NCBI RefSeq assembly: GCF_023073915.1
Contig: NZ_JADPKK010000013.1
Span: 496,001-560,000 of the forward strand
Source: Bradyrhizobium sp. 149
Lineage (GTDB): Bacteria > Pseudomonadota > Alphaproteobacteria > Rhizobiales > Xanthobacteraceae
Direction: 5' to 3'
Length of the DNA stretch: 64,000 nt
Below, one piece after another: positions 52,438 to 61,352 of this stretch (positions are counted from its first letter, which is position 1; every line of letters begins with the position of its first letter). A program made the translations under genes and the position numbers. The notes beneath the pieces were generated by a model. That model saw only the letters and a program-made list of their open reading frames with translations. It did not search any database and was not told the origin of the DNA.

Positions 52438-53868
52438 TTACGCCGCGTTGAAGCCGGCGACGGCCTTCACTTCGAGGAAGTCCTCGAGGCCGTACTTGCC
52501 CCACTCGCGGCCGTTGCCGGACTGCTTGTAGCCGCCGAACGGCGCGGAGCGGTCGTTGGGCACGCCCTGCAGATTGACGTTGCCGGCGCGGATCTGACGG
52601 CCGACGCGCTTGGCGTCCTCGACGGAAGCGCCCGTGACGTAGCCCGCGAGGCCATACGGCGTGTCGTTGGCGATATGCACGGCCTCGGCTTCGTCCTTGG
52701 CGCCGATGATGGTGAGCACGGGCCCGAAGATTTCCTCGCGAGCGATCGTCATGTCGGGGGTGACGTCGGCGAAGATGGTCGGACGGACATAGAAGCCCTT
52801 GTTGACGCCCTCGGGCAGGCCCGGGCCGCCGGCGACGAGCGTTGCGCCCTCGTCGACGCCCTTCTTGATCAGCCCCTGGATCTTGTCCCACTGGCCGCGG
52901 TTGACCACGGGACCGATGGTGGTGCCTTCGGCGCGCGGATCGCCCGCCTTGGTCTTGTCGGCGACAGCCTTCGCGATCGCGGCGACTTCCTTCATCTTCG
53001 AGGCCGGCACGATCATGCGCGAGGGCGCGTTGCAGGACTGGCCGGAGTTGTTGAACATGTGCATCACGCCGCCGGTCACCGCCTTCTGCAGGTCGGCGCC
53101 TTCGAGGATGACGTTCGGCGACTTGCCGCCGAGCTCCTGGCTGACGCGCTTCACGGTCGGGGCCGCGCGCTTGGCAACGTCGATGCCGGCGCGGGTCGAG
53201 CCGGTGAACGAGATCATGTCGATGTCGGGATGCTCGCTCATGGCGGCGCCGACCTCCGGGCCGAGGCCGTTGACGAGGTTGAACACGCCCTTTGGCACGC
53301 CGGCTTCATGAAGGATTTCCGCAAAGATCAAGGCCGAGGTCGGGGTGAACTCCGACGGCTTCAGGATCATGGTGCAGCCGGCGGCGAGCGCGGGCGCGAC
53401 CTTGCAGGCGATCTGGTTGAGCGGCCAGTTCCAGGGCGTGATCATGCCGACCACGCCGACCGGCTCGCGCAGCACCATGGCGGTGCCGACCGGTTCCTCG
53501 AAATGATAGTTCTTGAGCACGTCGAGCGTGGTCATGAGATGGCCGAGGCCGGCGCCGGCCTGCAGCTTTTCAGCCATGGGCAGCGGCGCACCCATCTCAT
53601 CGGAGACGGCAGCGCCGATTTCCTTGAGACGGCCCTTGTAGATCTCGATGACTTTCGTGAGCAGCGCGACGCGCTCGTCACGGCTGGTCTGGGAGAATGT
53701 CACGAACGCGCGCTTGGCGGCGGCGACAGCCTTGTCGACGTCGGCCTTGGAGCCCAGCGCAACCTCGTACATCGCCTCTTCCGTCGCCGGATTGACCACG
53801 GCGGTGGATTTCTTGACGGCGGGATCGACCCAGGCGCCGTCGATGTAGAATTGCATACGATTGACCAT
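52438..53868 (-). CDS. NAD(P)-dependent aldehyde dehydrogenase
   Basis: A 476-residue enzyme with the full ALDH set: WNWPLNQ, FTGSTRAG, catalytic Glu245 in QELGGKSPNV, nucleophile Cys279 in NNSGQSCNAPSRM, EEIFGPVL and SAPFGGYKQSG. ATG 53868 follows AGAGG; an in-frame start 15 codons upstream adds a Pro-rich leader without support. In the uronate context, alpha-ketoglutarate semialdehyde dehydrogenase would be the expected last step, but specificity cannot be read from sequence. It has its own terminator. Confidence 0.9.
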   Translation of the reverse strand: MVNRMQFYIDGAWVDPAVKKSTAVVNPATEEAMYEVALGSKADVDKAVAAAKRAFVTFSQTSRDERVALLTKVIEIYKGRLKEIGAAVSDEMGAPLPMAEKLQAGAGLGHLMTTLDVLKNYHFEEPVGTAMVLREPVGVVGMITPWNWPLNQIACKVAPALAAGCTMILKPSEFTPTSALIFAEILHEAGVPKGVFNLVNGLGPEVGAAMSEHPDIDMISFTGSTRAGIDVAKRAAPTVKRVSQELGGKSPNVILEGADLQKAVTGGVMHMFNNSGQSCNAPSRMIVPASKMKEVAAIAKAVADKTKAGDPRAEGTTIGPVVNRGQWDKIQGLIKKGVDEGATLVAGGPGLPEGVNKGFYVRPTIFADVTPDMTIAREEIFGPVLTIIGAKDEAEAVHIANDTPYGLAGYVTGASVEDAKRVGRQIRAGNVNLQGVPNDRSAPFGGYKQSGNGREWGKYGLEDFLEVKAVAGFNAA

Positions 53869-54019
53869 TGTGAACCTCTTCTTGGGGCTTGGAGGGGGCG
53901 TTTCGGCAGCCATCCTTGCACGAAAGCGCCGGCAATTGAACCCGCCATATGCAGGGCCAGCGTTGCGGCGGATGGAGGTTATATGAGCCGATGGCGGAGG
54001 GGTGGCAAGGTGGCCCCTC

Positions 54020-54100
54020 CGTCATTCCGGGGCGGGTCGAAGAGCCGAGCCCGGAATCTCGAGATTCCGGGTTCGCGCTAACGCGCGCCCCGGAATGACG
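54020..54100. repeat. Nested intergenic palindrome, family E (TTCCGGGG type)
   Basis: The arms CGTCATTCCGGGGCG (54020-54034) and CGCCCCGGAATGACG (54086-54100) pair perfectly; between them 54050-54071 is an uninterrupted 22-bp palindrome centred on CTCGAG. It lies between the transketolase-like gene stop and the aldehyde dehydrogenase gene start on the same strand. Confidence 0.85.
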
Positions 54101-54116
54101 ACGCGGGTTGCCTCGA

Positions 54117-56480
54117 CTACACCGCCATCTTCCGATGCAGCACCGGCGCACCGGTGGTGAGGCTTTCGGCCGCGTCGATGATGGCGTTGGCGTCGATGCC
54201 GTGGTGGCGGTAGAGGTCGGCGATCGTGCCGGTCTGGCCGAACTGCTCGACGCCGAGCGCCTCGACGCGATGGCCGCGGACGCTGCCGAGCCAGCCGAGC
54301 GCCGCCGGATGGCCGTCGATCACGGTCACGATGCCGCAGTCGCGCGGCAACGGCGCGAGCAGTTTTTCGATGTGGCTGAGATGCTGCACGCCTCTCCGAT
54401 CACGGCGCAGTTTCCGTGCGGCGGTCCAGCCCGCATGCAGACGATCTGCGGACGTGATCGCGAGCAGGCCGATGTCCCGCCGGCTTTCGCCGATGAAGCC
54501 GGTCGCCTCGATCGCTTCCGGCGCAACGGCGCCGGAATAGGCGATTACGAGTTCGGCATTGGGACCCGGCTTGCGCAGCCAATAGGCGCCGTCGGTGATG
54601 CCCTGTGCAAGCTCGGGTGTCATGATCCGCTGCGCCTGCTCGATGCTGCGCGTCGACAGCCGCAAATAGACCGAGCCGCCCTCGCCCGGATCGCGCTGCA
54701 TGTGGTTGAAGCCGAAAGCCATGATCACGGCGAGTTCGTCGACGAAGGCTGGCTCGAACGAGGCGAGCCCATCCTGCGCCATGCCGATCAAAGGCGTCGC
54801 GATCGACTGGTGCGCGCCGCCTTCGGGCGCCAGCGTGACGCCCGACGGAGTCGCAGCCACCATGAAGCGGGCATCCTGGTAGCAGGCATAGTTCAGCGCA
54901 TCGAGACCGCGCTCGATGAAGGGATCGTAGAGCGTGCCGACCGGCAGCAGCCGCTCGCCGTTGATCTGATGCGAAAGGCCGAGTGCCGAGAGCATGATGA
55001 ACAGGTTCATCTCGGCGATGCCGAGCTCGAGATGCTGGCCCTTGGGCGAGAAGTCCCAGTTGAAGGTGGATGGGATTTTCTCGCTGCGGAATAAGTCCGC
55101 CTTCTCGCCGCGCGCAAACAGGCCGCGCCGGTTCACCCACGGACCGAGATTGGTCGAGACGGTGACGTCAGGCGATGTCGTGACGATGCGCTTGGCCAGC
55201 TCGCTGTCGCTGCGCGCGATCTCGTTCAGCACCAGCCCAAAACCCTGCTGGGTCGACATCTGCGGCGACGGCTTGAAGGCGAGCTGCGACGGCACCTCGA
55301 TAACAGGCGCGGTGAGCCGGCGGCCGTCCTGGTTGAACGGCACGCGCGCAAGGAAGGCGTCGAGCTCGGCGGGATCTTGCGAAAGGCCCTCGTATCTATC
55401 CCATTCGTGTCCGGGCCGAATGTTCTGGCTCTCGCGATATTTCTCCATTTGCGCGACCGTCATCAGGCCGGCGTGATTGTCCTTGTGGCCCTGGAACGGC
55501 AGGCCGACGCCCTTGATGGTGTAGGCAATGAAGCAGACCGGGCGATCGTGATCGATGGATTCGAAGGCGTCCAGCATGCTCGCCATGTCGTGGCCGCCGA
55601 GGTTCGACATCAGCGCCAGCAATTCGTCGTCGCTGCGGCGGTCGATCAGTTTTGTAATAGGTCCCTGATCGCCGATCTCGTCGTGCAGATGCTTGCGGAA
55701 GGCCGCGCCGCCCTGGAAACACAGCGCGGCGTAGAGTGCGTTGGGGCAATTGTCGATCCAGCGCTTCAACGCCTCGCCGCCGGGCTCGGCAAAGGCCTCG
55801 CGCATCAGGCGGCCGTATTTCACGATCACCACGTCCCAGCCGAAGTTGCGGAACATGGTCTCGAACTTTTCCCAGAGGCCTTCGCGGACGACGGCGTCCA
55901 GCGACTGCCTGTTGTAGTCGACCACCCACCAGGTGTTGCGCAGGCCGTGCTTCCAGCCCTCCGCCAGCGCCTCGAAGATATTGCCCTCGTCCATCTCGGC
56001 GTCGCCGACCAGCGCAATCATCCGCCCCTCGCGGCGATCCTTCATCCAGCCATGCGCCTTGACGTAGTCCTGCACCAGCGAGGCAAACAGCGTCTGCGCG
56101 ACACCGAGGCCGACGGAGCCGGTGGAGAAATCGACATCGTCGACGTCCTTGGTGCGCGAGGGATAGGACTGCGCGCCCTTGAAGCCACGAAAATTCTCCA
56201 GCTTCTCGCGGCTCTGCCGGCCGAACAGATACTGGATGGCGTGGAACACCGGGCTCGCATGCGGCTTCACCGCGACGCGATCTTCGGGCCGCAGCACATG
56301 GAAATAGAGCGCCGACATGATGGTCGCGAGAGAGGCCGACGAGGCCTGATGTCCCCCGACTTTCAAGCCGTCCGAATTGGGGCGAAGGTGGTTGGCGTGA
56401 TGGATGGTCCATGACGACAGCCACAGCGCCTTGCGGGCCAGTGCGGTCAGGGTTTCAAGACGTGCGGAATCGACGGGCAT
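54117..56480 (-). CDS. AceE/transketolase-like thiamine diphosphate enzyme (homodimeric 2-oxoacid dehydrogenase E1 type)
   Basis: A 787-residue thiamine-diphosphate enzyme. It follows the AceE layout: GGHQASSASLATIMSALYFH, GAQSYPSRTKDVDDVDFSTG, the diphosphate motif GDAEMDEGNIFEALAEGWK, AYTIKGVGLPFQGH, then pyrimidine-domain segments GIAEMNLFIMLSALGLSHQI and PEGGAHQSIATPLIG. It is about 100 residues shorter than E. coli AceE. ATG 56480 is chosen over an in-frame start in the promoter region. No E2 or E3 gene is adjacent. A similar E1-like gene (mdeB) lies with an Lrp regulator and methionine gamma-lyase in Pseudomonas putida; the regulator is here but the lyase is not. It is divergent from an AsnC/Lrp gene. 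Confidence 0.85.
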   Translation of the reverse strand: MPVDSARLETLTALARKALWLSSWTIHHANHLRPNSDGLKVGGHQASSASLATIMSALYFHVLRPEDRVAVKPHASPVFHAIQYLFGRQSREKLENFRGFKGAQSYPSRTKDVDDVDFSTGSVGLGVAQTLFASLVQDYVKAHGWMKDRREGRMIALVGDAEMDEGNIFEALAEGWKHGLRNTWWVVDYNRQSLDAVVREGLWEKFETMFRNFGWDVVIVKYGRLMREAFAEPGGEALKRWIDNCPNALYAALCFQGGAAFRKHLHDEIGDQGPITKLIDRRSDDELLALMSNLGGHDMASMLDAFESIDHDRPVCFIAYTIKGVGLPFQGHKDNHAGLMTVAQMEKYRESQNIRPGHEWDRYEGLSQDPAELDAFLARVPFNQDGRRLTAPVIEVPSQLAFKPSPQMSTQQGFGLVLNEIARSDSELAKRIVTTSPDVTVSTNLGPWVNRRGLFARGEKADLFRSEKIPSTFNWDFSPKGQHLELGIAEMNLFIMLSALGLSHQINGERLLPVGTLYDPFIERGLDALNYACYQDARFMVAATPSGVTLAPEGGAHQSIATPLIGMAQDGLASFEPAFVDELAVIMAFGFNHMQRDPGEGGSVYLRLSTRSIEQAQRIMTPELAQGITDGAYWLRKPGPNAELVIAYSGAVAPEAIEATGFIGESRRDIGLLAITSADRLHAGWTAARKLRRDRRGVQHLSHIEKLLAPLPRDCGIVTVIDGHPAALGWLGSVRGHRVEALGVEQFGQTGTIADLYRHHGIDANAIIDAAESLTTGAPVLHRKMAV

Positions 56481-56590
56481 GGCGATGCTCCGGAAAATAA
56501 CGCCGATAATACCCCTGCCGGCCCCGCCGGATTTCTCAATTTTTCGCGTCATACCCGCCAGTATTAGGATATCATACCAATAAAACGTCC

Positions 56591-56606
56591 TGAAATATAG
56601 GTTTCA
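56591..56606 (+). promoter_or_regulatory. Inverted repeat in the AsnC/E1-like divergent region
   Basis: TGAAA-TATAGG-TTTCA is a perfect 5-bp inverted repeat around six AT-rich bases, 5 bases before the AsnC-type ATG. AT-rich imperfect palindromes with such spacing are typical Lrp/AsnC sites. It would block translation start or transcription if bound; autoregulation is inferred only. Confidence 0.4.
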
Positions 56607-56611
56607 TCCCA

Positions 56612-57073
56612 ATGCCAGCGCTCGATGCCATCGACCGAAAGATCCTTGCACTGCTCCAGACCGACAGCCGGCTGACCATGCAGGAACTCGCCGACAAGGT
56701 CGGGCTGTCGGTCTCGCCCTGCCATCGCCGCGTCAAGCTGCTGGAGGAACGTGGCGTCATTTCTCGCTACATCGCAACCGTCGACCAGAAGGCGCTGGGG
56801 TTGCATGTCAGCGTCTTCATCTCGATCAAGCTGGCGCGGCAGAAGGAGGAGGATCTCAACCGCTTCGCGCGCGCGATCTCGAAATGGGACGAGGTGCTGG
56901 AGTGCTACCTGATGACAGGCAACCGCGACTATCTCCTGCGCGTCGTCGCGGCCGACCTCGCCTCCTACGAGACCTTCCTGAAGACCAAGCTGACCCGCCT
57001 CGACGGCATCGCCTCGATCGAATCGAGCTTTGCGCTCAGCCAGGTGAAATATTCGATCGCGCTGCCGGTGTAA
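56612..57073 (+). CDS. AsnC/Lrp family transcriptional regulator
   Basis: A 153-residue regulator with an N-terminal helix-turn-helix (IDRKILALLQTDSRLTMQEL, LSVSPCHRRVKLLEERGVI) and a C-terminal RAM ligand domain (CYLMTGNRDYLLRVVAADL). Lrp-type proteins respond to amino acids or 2-oxo acids. It is divergent from the AceE-like E1 gene, 131 bases between start codons, and most likely controls it. Length is normal. Confidence 0.93.
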   Translation: MPALDAIDRKILALLQTDSRLTMQELADKVGLSVSPCHRRVKLLEERGVISRYIATVDQKALGLHVSVFISIKLARQKEEDLNRFARAISKWDEVLECYLMTGNRDYLLRVVAADLASYETFLKTKLTRLDGIASIESSFALSQVKYSIALPV

Positions 57074-57077
57074 GGCA

Positions 57078-58157
57078 TCACCGCCACGGCTGCACAATGA
57101 TCTTGGTATGGGCTTCAGGGTTGGCGAGATCGGCGAAGGCCTTTGCGACGCCGTCGATGCCGATCTCGGCCGTCACCATCGCCGCGGCATCCACCTGCCC
57201 CTCCGCGATCAGGCGCAGTGAGGCTGCGAATTCGTCCGGCGTGTAGCCGAGCACATATTGGACGTTGAGCTCCTTCATGATGCCGAGCATGGGCTCGCTT
57301 CTGTCGGTCTCCATGCAGACACCGACCACGACGATCCTGGCATCGCGCGGCGCGCCCTCGAACACCTGCTGCAACAGACCCGGCACGCCGACGCACTCGA
57401 AGATGATCGCCGGCTTGAGCGCCGGCAGCATTGCCTGCAACGGCGGCCGCGCCGCTTTCTCCGCGTCCGACATCTGCGCATGCTCGGCCCAGGTCGCATA
57501 GGGCTGCGACGCCCTGGGATCCACGACGATATCGGCGCCGAGTTTTGCCGCAAGCGCGCGCCGTGCCGGCGAATAGTCGGCGGCGACGATCGGATGCAGG
57601 CCCCTGATCCTGAGCGCGGCGATCACCGCGAGCCCGACCGGCCCGCAGCCGATCACGAGCGGCACTTCGCCGCCTCGGATGTTGGCCTTGGCGACGGCAT
57701 GAACGCCGACCGCGAGTGGTTCGGTGAGCGCGGCATGCTCCGGCGCGAGACCGTTGGGCACTTCGAGCAGCAGCGCTTCGCTCAGCAGCATCGCCTCGGC
57801 ATAGCCGCCGACATTGTCGTTGGAATAGCCGATGCCTTCGATGCCCTGCGGCGTCACGAGGGCCGGCAGCGAGCAGACGCGCGTGCCCGGCTTGAGCTTG
57901 CGCACAGTGCCCGGGCCGTAGTCGACGATCTCGCAGCAGAACTCATGGCCGAACACGACGTCGCGGGCGAGATCCATCGGCTTGCGGCCGGTCTTCTGCG
58001 CCATCTCCACCATGCGATGAGCGTGCTGGCGCGCGTGCAGGTCGGAGCCGCAGATGCCGCAGGCGAGCGTCTTGACCAGCACCTGGCTGGGGCCCGGCCT
58101 CGGCTCGGCCATCCGGTCGACGACAATCTCACCGTTCCTGAAAATCGCAGCGCGCAT
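57078..58157 (-). CDS. Zinc-binding (medium-chain) dehydrogenase
   Basis: A 359-residue MDR-family dehydrogenase. Catalytic zinc ligands are in ACGICGSDLHARQH (Cys), VFGHEFCCEIVDYG (His-Glu) and LTEPLAVGVHAV; the NAD(P) motif is VIGCGPVGLAVIAAL. The structural zinc lobe with four closely spaced Cys is absent: the corresponding stretch is TRVCSLPALVTPQG. Such variants are known among sorbitol- and quinone-type MDRs. It is convergent with the AsnC gene with 4 bases between stops. Substrate unknown. Confidence 0.88.
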   Translation of the reverse strand: MRAAIFRNGEIVVDRMAEPRPGPSQVLVKTLACGICGSDLHARQHAHRMVEMAQKTGRKPMDLARDVVFGHEFCCEIVDYGPGTVRKLKPGTRVCSLPALVTPQGIEGIGYSNDNVGGYAEAMLLSEALLLEVPNGLAPEHAALTEPLAVGVHAVAKANIRGGEVPLVIGCGPVGLAVIAALRIRGLHPIVAADYSPARRALAAKLGADIVVDPRASQPYATWAEHAQMSDAEKAARPPLQAMLPALKPAIIFECVGVPGLLQQVFEGAPRDARIVVVGVCMETDRSEPMLGIMKELNVQYVLGYTPDEFAASLRLIAEGQVDAAAMVTAEIGIDGVAKAFADLANPEAHTKIIVQPWR

Positions 58158-58217
58158 CCGGCTCCTCCCGTGGTGTTGGAGCCGTTGATAGCACGAAGCG
58201 GGACGCGCGATCTTGGG

Positions 58218-59204
58218 TCAGGGGTTCGGGGAACGCTCTTCCAGCACCAGCAACTGGGCACGACGGATGCGCTCGCGATGGGCGATGTAGAGGCCGCTGG
58301 CAACGATGAAGGCCGCCCCGGTGACGGTCCAGACATCAGGCACTTCGCCGAACAGGAAGAAGCCCAAAATGCTGACCCACAGCAACTGCGTGTAGGAGAA
58401 CGGCGCCAGCACCGAGGCATCGCCATAGCGATAGGCCAGTACGATGATCCACTGGCCGACCGTCGAGGCGACACCGATCACGATACCAAGTCCGATCGCG
58501 CTCCAGGTCGGCGTGACCCAGACGAACGGTACGATCAGAGACAGGATAGCAACGCCCGTCAGCGCCGAATACGCCATCGTGGTGAGGACGGCTTCACGCC
58601 CGCTCATCATGCGCGTCAGGATCAGCGCCGCGGCCCAGCAGAACGCGGAGACGATCGGAAAGAACGCGGCGGCGTGAAACGCGCTGGAGCCCGGGCGCAG
58701 GATGATCATCACGCCCGTCAGGCCGATCGCGGTCGCGATCCAGCGGCGCATGCCGACCTTCTCGCTCAGGAAGACGATCGAGAGCGCGGTGACGAACAGC
58801 GGCGAGACGAAGCCGGTCGCGGACGCTTCCGCGATCGGCAGGAAGCTCAGGCCGGTGATGAAGAACAGCGAAGAGCCGAGCAGTGCCGCGCCGCGCATCA
58901 GCTGCAGGCCGAGCCGGTCGGTGCGCATGGCGCGGAGCGGCGAGCCCGGCAGCATCACCGGCGTGAACATCAGCGCAAACGTCACGAAGCGGATCCAGGT
59001 GATCTCGATCGACGGCAGGCTCGACGACAGATATTTCGCAGTGACATCGGAGCAACCGAGAAAGATCGTCGACAGCAGCACCAGCGCGATGCCCTTGAAG
59101 GGATGATCGACGCGCGCGGGCGCGCGGCGCGCCTGCGGCTTCTTTTCCGGCATAGGCATGGGAATACTGTCGAGCCTTGCGGCTGCGGCGGGCGGCGGGG
59201 TCAC
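58218..59204 (-). CDS. DMT-superfamily (EamA) transporter
   Basis: A 328-residue membrane protein with about ten spans in two EamA repeats (FKGIALVLLSTIFLGCSDVTA with residues around 35-55; the second repeat begins near ILRPGSSAFHAAAFFPIVSA). The N-terminal 30 residues are charged and cytoplasmic; a later ATG at 59159 is a possible start. The family exports or imports amino acids, purines and similar metabolites. It lies between the zinc dehydrogenase and the aldo/keto reductase; no functional link is evident. Confidence 0.9.
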   Translation of the reverse strand: MTPPPAAAARLDSIPMPMPEKKPQARRAPARVDHPFKGIALVLLSTIFLGCSDVTAKYLSSSLPSIEITWIRFVTFALMFTPVMLPGSPLRAMRTDRLGLQLMRGAALLGSSLFFITGLSFLPIAEASATGFVSPLFVTALSIVFLSEKVGMRRWIATAIGLTGVMIILRPGSSAFHAAAFFPIVSAFCWAAALILTRMMSGREAVLTTMAYSALTGVAILSLIVPFVWVTPTWSAIGLGIVIGVASTVGQWIIVLAYRYGDASVLAPFSYTQLLWVSILGFFLFGEVPDVWTVTGAAFIVASGLYIAHRERIRRAQLLVLEERSPNP

Positions 59205-59345
59205 GGCTGGAACCTAGAAAATGCGAATCGGGAATGATCGTAAAAAACGATAATTGCGCCGCTTTCACAACTTCCGAAAACAGGATGCCGATATGCGCTC
59301 ACGTCCGCGCGCGTCAAGACTCCATTAACAATAGACGTTTGTGCA

Positions 59346-60185
59346 CTACAGCATGGGCAGGCCGCGCGGCTTCGGACCGCGCGGAAACGCCGCATCGAGC
59401 ACCGCAATCTCCTCTTTCGTCAGCACGAGATCGCCGGCCGCTGCATTTTCGCTGGCATGTTCCGCGGACGACGCCTTCGGGATCGCGAACACCGTAGTTG
59501 CACGGGTGAGGAAGCTCAGCGCGATCTGGCGCGGCGTTGCGCGACGCGCCTTCGCGATGCCCGCCAGCACCGCGCCGCCCTTGCTGTTGCTCGCAGGAAA
59601 ATCGTCGTGGCCGAACGGCGAATAGGCGACCACAGCGACGCCATGCTGTTCGCACCACGGGATCACTGCGTGTTCGATCGCGCGTTCCTTCAGATGATAG
59701 AGCACCTGATTGCAGGCGATGTTGCCTTCGCCGGCAATTTCGAGCATCTCCTCGAGATCATCGGCATCGAAATTGGAAACGCCCCAGGACTTGATCTTGC
59801 CGGCCTTCACCAGTTCCTCGAACGCAGCGACGGTGTCCTCCAGCGGATACGAGCCGCGCCAATGCAGCAGATAGCAGTCGAGCCGATCTGTCTTGAGCCG
59901 CTTCAGCGAGCGCTCACAGGCGGTGACGGTTCCGCGGCGCGAGGCGTTGCTCGGCAGCACTTTTGAGACCAGGAACACCTCGTCGCGTCGTCCCGCGATC
60001 GCATCGGCAATGACGAACTCCGCATCGCCATACATCTCGGCAGTGTCGATGTGGGTCATGCCGAGATCGAGCCCGCGCTGAAGCGCCGCGATTGCGCGCT
60101 TACGGTCGCCGTGATCGAGATACCACGTGCCCTGCCCGATGACGCAGACGCTGGCGCCCGTTTTGCCGAAGGGTTTTGTGTTCAT
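59346..60185 (-). CDS. Aldo/keto reductase
   Basis: A 279-residue NADPH-dependent reductase with the AKR tetrad: Asp and Tyr in [12 protein letters not shown], Lys in [12 protein letters not shown] and His in YLLHWRG. The cofactor-binding end is [21 protein letters not shown] 60185 with GGAGC upstream is preferred over one 11 codons earlier. It belongs to the DkgA/YeaE-like bacterial group that reduces 2,5-diketogluconate, methylglyoxal and similar aldehydes. A disrupted SMP-30 lactonase gene is immediately upstream. Confidence 0.9.
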   Translation of the reverse strand: MNTKPFGKTGASVCVIGQGTWYLDHGDRKRAIAALQRGLDLGMTHIDTAEMYGDAEFVIADAIAGRRDEVFLVSKVLPSNASRRGTVTACERSLKRLKTDRLDCYLLHWRGSYPLEDTVAAFEELVKAGKIKSWGVSNFDADDLEEMLEIAGEGNIACNQVLYHLKERAIEHAVIPWCEQHGVAVVAYSPFGHDDFPASNSKGGAVLAGIAKARRATPRQIALSFLTRATTVFAIPKASSAEHASENAAAGDLVLTKEEIAVLDAAFPRGPKPRGLPML

Positions 60186-60230
60186 ATTTGCTCCGATACC
60201 GCTCTTTCGCTCAGGCAACCGCCATCAAGC

Positions 60231-61135
60231 TCAAGAGTTCAATACGCCGATGTCAGCGACCAATACGCTACCGGTTGCGGACTCCGTGATATAGAGCCGA
60301 TCTTTCTTCGCGCCACCGATCGCGACATTGGTGCAATTCGGCCCGGCACACGACTTGATCCGCGCAATCAATTCGCCGTTCGGCGCGAACACGAAGACGT
60401 GGCCGAGCGAAGCGTGACCGACGAACAGGCGGCCCTTTGCATCCATTGTCATGCCGTCAGGGCCGCTGGTACCGAACAGCGAGCAGAAGCGCCCGACCTT
60501 CGACACGCTGCCGTCCTGCATGAACGGCAACCGCCACACCGCGTTGTCGCGCGTCATCGCCACGAACAGCACGGTCTCGGTTGGATCGAGCACCAGGCCA
60601 TTAGGACTGATGCCGGTGTCGATCAGGCAATCCAGCCGGCCGCTTTGCGCCAGGCGATAGACACGGCCGCTGGCGTCGTGCAGGCCGGTCTGCCCCTGGT
60701 CGGTGAAATAGATGTCGCCGTTGGAAGCGAGATGCAGGTCGTTGCAGCCGCGGAAGGACTCCGAGTTGCGCGAGGTCAGCACCGGCGCAATGCGCCCTGC
60801 TTTGGCGTCGAACTCCATGATGCCATGCCTGTAGTCGGCAATCAGGATGCGGCCGTCGGCCGCGATCTTCAGCCCGTTCGGCCAGCCCTCATATTCAATC
60901 GCCAGCGACCATTCGCCGTCGGGCGTAATGCGGAAGATGCGGCCGAAGGGAATGTCGACGATGTAGAGATTGCCTTCCTGTCGAACGACGGACCTTCGAT
61001 GAAGGAGTCCGTCGGCACACCCGGCCGGTTGGCATCGGCCCAATCCGTCCGCTCGCCCTTGCGGCGGAACTTATGGGGCATGGTCGAGAAGAGCTTGGTC
61101 TCGATCAGGCGCGGCGGCGTTTCCAGGTACATCAT
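60231..61135 (-). pseudogene. SMP-30/gluconolactonase family gene with one frameshift
   Basis: The first frame from ATG 61135 (YLETPPRLIETKLFSTMPHK, then GVPTDSFIEGPSFDR) stops making sense near 60978. A second frame continues with QEGNLYIVDIPFGRIFRI and the full remainder of a six-bladed propeller (NGLKIAADGRILIADYRHG, GCNDLHLASNGDIYFTDQ, ISPNGLVLDPTETVLFVA, DGMTMDAKGRLFVGHA). Adding one G in GACAGGAAGG rejoins them into a protein of about 300 residues. All ligand residues are intact, so the break is recent or an error in the sequence. Confidence 0.75.
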
Positions 61136-61352
61136 GATTATTGTGTGCGAGCGGCGGGAATGCCTTCAATATAACGGATAATCCCGAATCCGTCGATTGA
61201 CAGCGCGCCTTGCCAAAGACCGAGGGGCGGAGTCCTCCTGGGTGCGTCTGGATCCAACACAAACAGGGGTTGCATTAGCGATTGCAGGCCGTTAGCCTGC
61301 TCGTATTGTCTCATCGCTATTTGCAACAACCGAATAATTTGAGGCTTCGCCA

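Noticed and set aside
54117..56480. Naming the E1-like gene mdeB or aceE
   Set aside because: The length and context differ from both, and no methionine gamma-lyase or E2/E3 gene is adjacent, so a symbol would overstate the evidence.
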